From Ectobius pallidus (lineage: Eukaryota; Arthropoda; Insecta; Blattodea; Ectobiidae): a stretch of DNA of 64,000 bases. Shown here piece after piece: positions 9,893 to 19,393 of this stretch; within the stretch, counting starts at the first letter, position 1, and each line of letters opens with the position of its first letter. The stretch spans positions 43,887,502 through 43,951,501 of the forward strand of contig CAXKWD010000008.1 in the NCBI GenBank assembly GCA_964059195.1. Direction: 5' to 3'. The position numbers were made by a program, and so were the translations under genes. The notes under the pieces are model-generated. The model saw only the letters and a program-made list of their open reading frames with translations. It was not told the origin of the DNA and ran no database searches.

Positions 9893-12665
9893 CCCCATCC
9901 CCCCCCCGTGGGAATTTCCGACACATATATTTTTTTGTTGGTATTCCCATCTAGTTTCAGTTTTCAGTTGTTTGCCCCTTATCAATTGCAGCATTTACCC
10001 GGAAACCCCGGAAATCCGGAGAAAATGAGTTTGTTTTAATTTTTCTTTGTTCTTTGCTCCTAATATGCCCAGGGAATTTCTGGTTCACATATTTTTTGTT
10101 GGTATTACCATCTAGATTAAGTCTTCAGTTGTTTGCCCCTTATCAATTACAGCATTTACCCGGAAAACCCGGAAAACTACGGAAATCTGGAGAAAATGAG
10201 TTTGATTTAATTTTTCTTTGTTCTTTGCTCCTAATATGCCCAGGGAATTTCTGACTCACATATTTTTTGTTGGTATTGTCATCTAGTTTAAGTTTTCAGT
10301 TGATTGCCCCTTACAAATTACAACATATCCCCGGAAAACCCGAAAAAACCACTTTTATACGGAGAAAATGACAATGTTTTATTTTTTAAATCTTTGTTCT
10401 TTGCTTCTAATATTCAAAGGGAATTTCTGAATCATATGTTCTTTTGTTGGTATTGCCATCCAGATTAAGGTTTCAGTTGTTTGCCCCTTATCAATTACAG
10501 CAAATCCCCAGAAAACTCCGAAAACCACGGAAGCTCGGAGAAAATGACTTCGTTTTAATTTTTTAAATCTTAGTTCTTTGCTCCTAGTATTCAAAGGGAA
10601 TTGGTGACTCATATGGTTTTGTGTTGGTATTGCCATGTAGATTAAGGTTTCAGTTGTTTGCCCCTTATCAATTACAGAAAATCCCCAGAAAACTCCGAAA
10701 ACCACGGAAGCCCGGAGAAAATGACTTTGTTTTAATTTTTTAAATCTTAGTTCTTTGCTCCTAGTATTCAAAGGGAATTGGTGACTCATATGGTTTTGTG
10801 TTGGTATTGCCATGTAGATTAAGGTTTCAGTTGTTTGCCCCTAATTAATTACAGCATATCCCCGGAAAACTCCGGAAACCTAAAAAATCCGAAGAAAATG
10901 AGTTCGTTTTAATTTTTTAAAAACCTTTGTTCTTTGATCCAAATATTCCCAGGGAACTTCTGACTTACATATTTTTGTTGTTGTTGTTGGCATTGTAATC
11001 TAGATTAAGGTTTCAGCTGTTTGCCCATTATCAATTACAACATATCCCCGTAAAACCCGGAAAACCACGGAAATCCATAGAATTTCTAGAACTCGGAACT
11101 TGTGATCTACGGTCACTGAAACCGTTATTGCGAAGTAATTCTGCTTCAAGTGTGTCCCTTGCAGGTTCAAAAGGGTGAGTATATGGACTACGAGATATCT
11201 GCCATAATTGTGATGGTCACATGCAAAGAAAAGGGGAATCATATCTTCTAAACATGCCAAGTGTAAGTCAAAGTTGTTTTCTTTAGTTGCTCGCTGAAAT
11301 CTCAAAATCAATGACACTTTGTCCATATTACCATTCCAAAATTGTGCTGTTTTACCGAATGTCCCTTCTCTAACTTCAGTCAAGAAAGTTTGGTAGTGAC
11401 TGTGGAAGGTTTGGTAAGTTCAATTAATTATCATTCACAGATGTCAAATTAGAATATGAAGTGTGTTCTGTCAGGTTTCCAATCGCCTTCATTCCTTCAG
11501 CATCAGGTTTTTTTCCAGTATTCTTTGTCATGCTGTAATTGGTAAGGGGAAAACAACTGAAACCTTAAACTATATGGCAATAGCAACAAAAATTATGTGA
11601 TTCAGAAATTCCCTGGGAATATTAGTATCGAAGAGCAAATATTTAAAAAAAATTAAAACAATCTCATTTTCTGCGGATTTTCGTGGTTTTCAGGGTTTAC
11701 GTGGATATGCTGTAATTGATAAGGGGAAAACAACTTAAACCTTAAACTAGATGGCAATACCAACAAAAAAACATATGAGTCAGAAATTCCCTGGGAATAT
11801 TAGGAGCAAAGAACAAAGATTTTAAAGGAATTTTTAAAAAGTCAATTCCTCCGGATTTCCGTGGTTTTCGGAGTTTTCTGGAGATATGCTATAATTCATA
11901 AGGGGGCAAACAACTGAAACCTTAATCTAGATGGCAATACCAACAAAAAAACATACGAATCAGAAACTCCCTTTGAATATTAGGAGCAAAGAACAAAGAT
12001 TTAAAAAATAATACATAGTAATTTTCTCCGTATATACGTGGTTTTCCGGGGATATGCTGTAATTGGTAAGGGGCAAACAACTGGAACCTTAATCTATATG
12101 GGAATACCAACACAAAAACATATGGTTCACCAATTCCCTTTGAATACTAGGAGCAAAGAACTAAGATTTTTAAAAAATAAAACGAAGTCCCTTTCTCCGG
12201 ATTTCCGTGGTTTTCGGTGTTTTCCGGGGATATACTGTAATTGATAAGGGGCAAACAACTGAAACCTTAATCTAGATGGTAATGCCAACAAAAAAACATG
12301 TAAGTCAGAAATTCCCTTTGAATATTAGGTGCAAAGAACAAAGATTTAAAAAATAAAACATAGTAATTTTCTCCGTATATACGTGGTTTTCCGGGCTTTC
12401 CGGGGATATGTTGTAATTTGTAAGGGGCAAACAACTGGAGCATTAAACTAGATGCCAATACCAACAAAAATGTGTGAGTCAGAAATTCCCTGGGAATATT
12501 AGGAGCAAAGAACAATGAAAAATTAAAACAAATTCATTTTCTGCGAATTTCCGGGGTTTTCGGCTAAATGCTGTAATTGATAAGGGGCAAACAACTAAAA
12601 TCTTAAACTAGATGACAATACCAACAAAAAAATGTGTCGGAAATTCCCACGGGGGGGGGGGGGGG
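9893..12665. repeat. 2.8-kb palindrome with arms of tandem repeats (unit about 150-180 bp)
   Basis: Units of the left arm (9893-11090) each contain TTGGTATTGCCATCTAGAT, TTTGCCCCTTATCAATTAC, a GGAAAACCCGGAAA stretch and TTCTTTGCTCCTAATAT. The right arm (about 11540-12665) carries the same units as reverse complements. The outer edges are a C run (near 9900) and a G run (near 12650) next to TGGGAATTTCCGACACAT and its complement. The central 450 bp hold a coding remnant. Repeated open frames here are simply translations of the repeat. Confidence 0.85.
11000..11383 (-). pseudogene. Remnant of an uncharacterised transposon-linked protein (FACDHHNYGRY domain)
   Basis: The minus-strand frame has LRFQRATKENNFDLHLACLE followed by MIPLFFACDHHNYGRYLVVH. 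I recognise this as the conserved block, often FFAYDHxNYARW, of a large uncharacterised protein family widespread in invertebrate genomes and linked to transposons; I know no function. The last part of the frame runs into the tandem-repeat arm and is not authentic. Only a fragment of roughly 90 residues is left, sitting at the centre of the palindrome. Confidence 0.55.
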
Positions 12666-12774
12666 AGGGTTTCATATTGGCAGCCCATGGTCCATTACAT
12701 ATGTAATGAATAACTGCCAAATTCCTAAGGGTTTCTGTGCTGTGGTCCTTTAAAAAAAGGTCTGTTGTTAATTT

Positions 12775-13216
12775 TTGACACTCGTAAATTGCTCATGTTC
12801 CACTGCACACAATGTTGGATGCCAATATCAGAAGATTAAAGGCACTCGATCTTTTCATTGTTTTGTACCCCATTCACACGACTTGCTGAAGTGTAAGATC
12901 ACATCAACATCGCCTGATAGTGAACTTCATCAGTGTGGAAAACTTGTACAACTGCCTCTTCAAAATAAAGACATAGTGGCTTGTGTTTACGATGAACAGT
13001 GGTGGATTGCCGAAGTTGATAATATTGATTGTCAAAACCAAGATGTGCATGTTTTTTTTTTGCCACCCTCCAGGACCAAGGACATCTTTTAAAAAAGTTG
13101 AGAAGCTGTCTCCCATGGAATTTACAACTGTGACTGGGCGAACATTTAATCTCACACCCAAACTGAGTGAAGAAATTTCTCAAATGTTCAATGAGCGATG
13201 TACTAAAAACAAATAA
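12775..13216 (+). pseudogene. C-terminal domain remnant of a transposon protein, frameshifted at a T run
   Basis: The first frame gives KDIVACVYDEQWWIAEVDN and DVHVFF. At the run of nine T's near 13051 the reading moves to another frame, which continues HPPGPRTSFKKVEKLSPMEF and TGRTFNLTPKLSEEI before a stop at 13214. This matches the C-terminal block (YDxxWxxGxV...VxFMHPxGP) I know from the uncharacterised transposase-like family also seen at 17938-18066. It is probably the end of the protein encoded by this element or a relative. Confidence 0.6.
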
Positions 13217-13229
13217 CATGATAACAATA

Positions 13230-15455
13230 TAATGTAAGTAGTTGGCTCATTTTCAATAAAAAAAAAAAGTAATCATAGATATGATTAAATTATATACTGT
13301 AAGTTAATTGATATATTTTATTCCATTAGCCTAGATATCGCAGATGTTAAAAAACGTATTTTTTACTCATGTTTGTATTTTTTTTTTCCATACTTCCAAT
13401 TAAATCTCAAAGTTGAAATTTATACTGAAGTTTGATATCATAAAGATCTATTAACTGTGTAATTTTCAGATTTTTATCTGGTCCCCCAACAAAGATATAG
13501 CTGGCCAGAAAATGGAAAAATTAAAAAAATCCATTTTTTAAATAGTGTAATTTTGTAAGTGTAAGCTGCTCACCATTGATACTCTATAAAAAGTAACTAT
13601 ACTATACAGAGTAATAGCACAAAAAATATTAAAGCTGAGAAGTTACTCTTTGTTTGGAAAAATACTGTTCAAAAATTGAGTTTTTTTAATTTGTAGCTGA
13701 GAACTTTGAACTATTAAAAATATATTAAAGAATACATTCAGCTAAGTGATAATGATGTTAATTTGTAGGCCAGAGTGTGTTGAACTAAATGCATTTTATC
13801 TGAAAGGCTTAGGACAATCCACTACTGAATAATTTTAAAAAATGCAGATGCTTGCAAATGCCAAAAAACGCATGCGGCCTGGAACAAAAATGGCTGCCGT
13901 TTCAAAATAATAAACAATAAATATTTTTTAAAGATATTTTTGTGACCACTGAACATTGGGGAACTAACCCAGCAAAGATCAAATTTTTCTGAGATGGTCA
14001 AGCAACCAGTGCTGGACCACTTGGTATGGATTGACCCTACTATTAAAATTAGGCCTAGGCAAACAAAAGGTCAAAATGTTGAAGTTAAAACAGAGAGATT
14101 AAAATACATAATAATTAAAATGATAAAACTATATAGGCATACACTATGTGTATTTCTATTAATATAGAATACTTTGGTAAAAGAAAGGGTTAGATTTCAT
14201 GTCACTTTTAGTGATTACTTATATATCAAAAATATGTCAAAGTTAAAATGGGGATCCCCTAGAACACACACATTTTCACATCACTAACATACACAAAGCA
14301 TACATACATGGGTGGTAGTTACTTTACTTAATTTAGGCCAAACAAACATTTTCATTTGCCACCTCCCCAAATGAAAACGGCTCTCTCATTCAGACCGTCA
14401 TAAAGGCGGGAAGAATTTTAGGCAAAGGCAAAATAAATAAAAAAACAGAAAGTTGAAGACGGGAGAAAGACAATGAAATAAACTAACAAGAAAGGGAGAT
14501 GCTACATACTCAAATAGTTAACCCACAGGAAAAATCAAGATCTTTAAACAAATTAACTTAAGCAAGACGCTGGTGTAGTGACGCCGCCAAAAGGGGCAGA
14601 AACATATAATCACTTATAAGGCATACTATCTGGTTAGAAACCTTGAAAATTACAATAGTAACATATTAAATCTATAAAGAACAGATTAGTTTGTTTTTTA
14701 AAACAAATTAAATCCCGAAAATACATCCATTCTCCGATTCTTTCAGAGAACAGAGCAATACATTACCGGCCATGATGCCAATCAAACAAGAGATGCATTG
14801 GGGGCTTCATGCTTGCACCCAAGAGCGGAATAAGTCACATGATGAATAATCACCAATGAAGACGCCGAATAATAATTTAGACCAATTACACTGTACATAC
14901 AATCCAAGATATTCCCGGGCTGGCTGTATCAAATAGAAACTGTTCATCTATCACATCAAGGAACAAAACTGCTAGAACAGCTGACGCGAGGTCAGACACG
15001 TAGGCTAGAAGAAATACCGGGCAGACTCGCTAGAGGTCGCGCTAAGTCGCAAAACACCCAAGTCTCGTTGATTAGCGAGTAGATGGCGTGAAGAGCTGAG
15101 AGAGAGAGAGAAGAGAACACCATAGCAGACGACAAAATGAGTGATAATTCTTTTGTGTTCAAAATATCAGCTCACACCTTGTGACTACATTCAATGGAAA
15201 CTATGTTCCTTTAGCTTCAAAATGAAACCAATATGAAGGTTCTACCTCAATTAGAAGTAAAGTTATGATTCATTTTTGCAGAGCATGCAAGGGAAAATTT
15301 TACAATTGTTATCATGTTTGCACCCTGCTGTATGAATATCGTAAATCACTGAGGGGTAAAATTTTGTGTGTGTGTGTACAACTTCATGCATTTTAACTTC
15401 TTACCAAATTTCATGTAAATCTGAGATGGTCAGGTTGGGAGCTGTGATGATTTGG
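13230..15455. other. AT-rich non-coding stretch with two Sola-like right ends
   Basis: No gene is recognised. A right-type end (GGATTGACCC) closes at 14037. From 14038 to 15455 there are no convincing frames; a (GA)n tract lies near 15100. Short phrases such as TGAGATGGTCA recur at 13990 and 15422 close to the two element ends, so both belong to related elements. Confidence 0.5.
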
Positions 15456-15457
15456 CA

Positions 15458-15468
15458 TGGAATGACCC
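15458..15468. mobile_element. Right terminus of a Sola-like element inserted in a transposase pseudogene
   Basis: The ATGGAATGACCC end is followed by ATTT and then directly by coding sequence for FASSHGKSPCDGIGG. The matching left end was not found in the window. Confidence 0.5.
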
Positions 15469-15886
15469 ATTTGCATCATCACATGGTAAGAGTCCATGCG
15501 ATGGCATTGGTGGAACCGTCAACTGTTTAGTTGGAAATGCAAGCAACCCTGGTCGGACACATTCTTACTGTTTCTCAATTGTATGGCTAGTGCTGTGAAA
15601 ATATTCCAGGAGTTAAATTTTTCTATGTATAAGAGGTGGATCAGGGTTGTTAAAAAACATGTTTTTTTAAAAAGAACAAAAAAACAGTTTTTTTTGTTTA
15701 AAACATGTTTTTTTTTTGTTTAAAACGTTTTATATGTGAACAACAATGTTGGTTGTTTTAAACGTGTTTTTTTAAACGTTTTTTATGTTTACAACAATGT
15801 TGTTTGTTTAAAAAAAGTTTAAATTGTTCATTTTGTTTAAATCAATCATTTTAATGTATAGGGCCTATTATATACATATACATATA

Positions 15887-16541
15887 CAGGGTCTTTATTA
15901 TAAGTTGAGACCGGGCGACGGAAGGCTTGAAACTGGGCGACGGAAGGCGCGTGTAGCTGGTCTGACCTTGATGCAACAGCGGCACGTGCAGTTATTGTTA
16001 AAGTGTCAACATGGTGAGACCCATTTCGCTGCAGCATCGTATTTTTGTGTGTAAACATTATTTTAAGTACGAGTCTGCTAGACGTGTACGTGATGAATTT
16101 ATTCGGACATTTCCTGCTGATGTGCCACCTTCAAGAGCACAAATTCACAGAATTGTTAATAAATTTGTAAACACTGGCTCAGTGCACAACAAAAAGCATG
16201 TGCGCACACGAACAGTGTTAACAGAAGAAAAGCTAGACGAGATTGGCGCTTATCTTGAACATTCACCAAATAAATCACTCTCAAAATTAGCCCAACAAGT
16301 AGGGGTTTCAGTTTCTTCTGCACACAAAGCAAATTAGGGGCATTACAGTGGAAGAACTCACTCGCGTCAGCCAGAATGTGGTTTCCAGATACAATGCCTG
16401 TATAACACAGATATGTAATACTTTATATAGCCTACACTTTAAGCAGGGAAGCTGCGCGTGCGTCACCGGCGGCTAATGCGGACTCCGTAGCGGAGAGTGA
16501 AAACACCGGTCGCCCGGTCTCAACTTATAATAAAGACCCTG
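15887..16541 (+). mobile_element. Internally deleted Tc1/mariner element with DUF4817-type HTH
   Basis: The termini match CAGGGTCTTTATTATAAG and its reverse complement for more than 25 bp, with TA on both sides. A frame at 16011-16337 starts MVRPISLQHRIFVCKHYF and contains VPPSRAQIHRIVNKFVNTGS and LSKLAQQVGVSVSSAHK. This is the DNA-binding helix-turn-helix region (called DUF4817 in arthropod annotation) that precedes the DDD domain of this mariner group. The catalytic domain is absent, so the copy is a deletion derivative that may still be mobilised in trans. Confidence 0.85.
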
Positions 16542-16553
16542 TATATATATGTA

Positions 16554-16554
<1 letters not shown>

Positions 16555-16606
<52 letters not shown>
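16555..16606. repeat. (TA)n microsatellite
   Basis: A pure alternating TA tract inside the hAT. The related hAT copy near 55770 has a similar tract, so it is part of the element; it served as the mariner's TA target. Confidence 0.9.
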
Positions 16607-16610
<4 letters not shown>

Positions 16611-18066
16611 TTGAAATGTTTAAAACATTTTAAACAATTTGTTTTAAACATTTTTTAGCATATGTTTATAACATTTTTTAATTGGGTGTTAAATTTAACT
16701 ATGCAGACAATTTACATTTTGTCAATCCAATGACACCCTGTGCTAAGATGTTCAAGATTTACGAGTCGTAGACTTAATAGTATTTGAAAATACATTTTGT
16801 ACCAGTAGTATTTGTTTATGATTTAATAGTTCATGATTAATAAAAAATAATACAAACTACTGTTTAATTACTGCCTTTACTGCTCAACTGATGATTGACT
16901 TTCACCATGCTTTACGTGGTCTTAGCCGCCTTACATTATCAGATTATAGGGCCTATTATATACATATACATATATATATATATATACAGTTGAAATGTTT
17001 AAAACATTTTAAACAATTTGTTTTAAACATTTTTTAGCATATGTTTATAACACTTTTTAATTGGGTGTTAAATTTAATTATGCAGACAATTTACATTTTG
17101 TCAATCCAAAGACACCCTGTGCTAAGATGTTCAAGATTTACGAGTCGTAGACTTAATAGTATTTGTTTATGATTTAATAGTTCATGATTAATAAAAAATA
17201 ATACAAACTACTGTTTAATTACTGCCTTTACTGCTCAACTGATGATTGACTTTCACCATGCTTTACGTGGTCTTAGCCGCCTTACATTATCAAACTTACA
17301 GTGTTGCCAAATTGACACATTCAATATTTAATATTAATAATCTCTTTCTTTAAAAAGGAAGACCACAAAATAGATGGTAGGATGCAGTCAGAAAAAATTC
17401 TAATCAATTACTCCAAATCAGAAACTGGAAGCTGGCGACAGAGGATAGAGAAGTCTGGAGGAAAAGGACACAAAAGACACCACCTCACATGATTGTCTGG
17501 TATTCTGGCCCTAGTTTTTTTTGTTTGTTTTCTGTTTACAACACTAACAGGGTGTCACTGACTTGACAAAATGTAAATTGTCTTCATAATTAAATATAAC
17601 ACGCAATTAAAAAATGATTTAACTTAAACATATGCTAAAAAAAACATGTTTAAAACAGATTGTTTAAAACGTTTTAAACAAACTTAAAAAAAACACAAGC
17701 ACTTGTTTTAAACGTTTTGTTTTAAACATTCCAACCCTGAGGTGGATACTAACCAAAATGAGAAAACTTCAACTTGCAGCACGATTTCAAAACGCAGGCA
17801 AGGTAACCAGTGGAAGATCCCACCATTGCTCCATCCCGATTTCAACAATCTCATTAAAAAATGTTGATCATTTTGAAGTTTTAGGAAAAGATGCAAAGAT
17901 GCTGAATTACTGCCAGGAAAGTGTGTTTCATGCAGTTATGATAAGGACTGGTTCGTGGGCTGCATTGTTGAGTGGTCAGATGAAAACTACGATGTCTTTG
18001 TCAACTTCATGACATGGTCTAAGGCTAGACTTCACACATGGCCTGTTTCTGTTCATCAGAATGCCT

Positions 18067-19367
18067 GGGTCATTCTACAGAAATGTCTGCTTTTTAAATA
18101 ATGAAAACACAAAATTTCAATTTGGTTTAAAAAATCAGAAAAAAATCCTGGTTATTCTTCTATCCAAAGAAGAAACTTTCAGCATACAATGCATACACTT
18201 TACTCAAATTTGGGGTTACTGTGAACCAAAATTGATTTTAAGTTCCAGGAGAGTGATTTTACTTACTGATGCTATTATATCTGTGGAATCACACCTCCCC
18301 AAATTTAATTTTTCAGTATATATGGTTTCAAAACTATCTAGGGTCTAGGTCAGAATGGGAGTTGAGATGTAACTCACAAAACAACATAGGCCTAGTTTTT
18401 GTTGAAAAAATAATTACAAATTGTCCTCACAATTTTCCAAAGTATTGATGGAATATTTTAAAAATGTTAGGAGCTGTTATACATTTATTAGGGAAAAAGA
18501 ATTATTTAAGCCAAGAAGTAAAAATAAAGAAAGTGCACAAGAATCTTACAGGACTAATGTCGAATCACTCTACTGGCTACCATATCACTTTCCTGGAAAA
18601 AGTTAGCCAGGAGAGTGATTAATTTTCTTAGCCAGGAGAGTGATGATTTTTATTCCTTTTGCCATGTGCAGGTAGTACAGACACAGCTTGATGTTAGGCT
18701 TTTAGGGAGACTTTTTGAATCACCAAAAGCATTTAATTGCTCTATTTTCAATTTTTTTACTCTTAAATTTAAAACAATACTACAACCAGGAGAGTGATTG
18801 GCAATAAACATATTTACTTAAAAGTGAAGATGTATTTTGCTCAATTGCACCAGGAATCACAACAAAAATGTCTTTTCTTCACTGGTCTTCTTTGTTCACT
18901 GGTCTGGAACAGCGTTGCCACATTGAGAAGCAAAAAGTTTTCTTCCCTCTTTTTTCCTCAAATTTTTCTTATAGCGCCAGGAGAGTGAGTTCAGAAGCTG
19001 GGGACTGAACTTTTGAACAGAGTACAAACTCTTTCAAACTTCAAAAATTTGAAACATACATGTGAACTAGTCCCCAATACAATAAAGAACAATGTCACAA
19101 AGTGAATTAAAATAATCATGCCACACATTGTTTCTATAGTCAATAGAGTACTGTAAACCTTGAGCGGGGACAGCCCAGGAGAGTGATTTTTTGCTTAAAA
19201 GGGCTGAAATTCACCAAGAAAAGTTTCCATAAGTTTGACATTGATTACTTAGTTTATAACAATGGGTCCCATAGTTAAACATGGATAAATAAAAATATAG
19301 AAATAACAATGTTATTTACAGAGTATTAAGAGAGGACAAAAAGAGCGTAATTCCTGTAGAATGACCC
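18067..19367. mobile_element. Element 'B': Sola-like non-autonomous element (TSD GCCT)
   Basis: The ends GGGTCATTCTACAG and CTGTAGAATGACCC lie inside GCCT duplications (18063-18066, 19368-19371). The joined flanks read AAT-GCC-TGC-TGG, restoring the transposase frame, so a 4-bp duplication is well supported. Internally, CCAGGAGAGTGAT occurs at 18245, 18607, 18632, 18786, 18977 and 19175 on the plus strand, with diverged inverted copies near 18563 and 18584. No coding region is supported; the short frames are not gene-like. Confidence 0.88.
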
Positions 19368-19393
19368 GCCTGCTGGATGCCATTCCAGAACAT

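Larger units (their letters stand above)
9789..14037. mobile_element. Sola-like element with palindromic tandem-repeat core (boundaries partly unresolved)
   Basis: The left end GGGTCATTCCATATGAA is preceded by TGTC. The candidate right end TGGTATGGATTGACCC (14022-14037) is followed by TACT. The duplications do not match, so one end may belong to a nested or rearranged copy; another right-type end lies at 15458-15468. Inside are a 2.8-kb inverted repeat built of tandem units and two remnants of transposon proteins (11000-11383 minus, 12775-13216 plus). Confidence 0.55.
15642..17739. mobile_element. Non-autonomous hAT element, copy 1 (TSD AGGTGGAT)
   Basis: The ends are CAGGGTTG and CAACCCTG, with the 8-bp duplication AGGTGGAT at 15634-15641 and 17740-17747. 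The body is full of TTTAAAC/GTTTAAA motifs in both orientations near the ends. An internal block (about 16607-16940) is duplicated at 16984-17295. A mariner derivative sits in its (TA)n tract. A related copy lies at 55558-57774. No hAT transposase is present; the BED/hAT gene at 51764-55408 is only a neighbour of copy 2. Confidence 0.9.

Noticed and set aside
10379..10813. 144-residue frame with internally repeated protein text
   Set aside because: It is the tandem DNA repeat translated; units elsewhere in the array have other frames and stops.
9893..12665. CRISPR-like array
   Set aside because: Units are long, imperfect, without unique spacers, and inverted in the second half; eukaryotic context.
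9789..15468. A single element spanning both GGGTCATTC-type ends
   Set aside because: Flanking tetramers TGTC, TACT and ATTT do not pair, so the boundaries cannot be joined with confidence.
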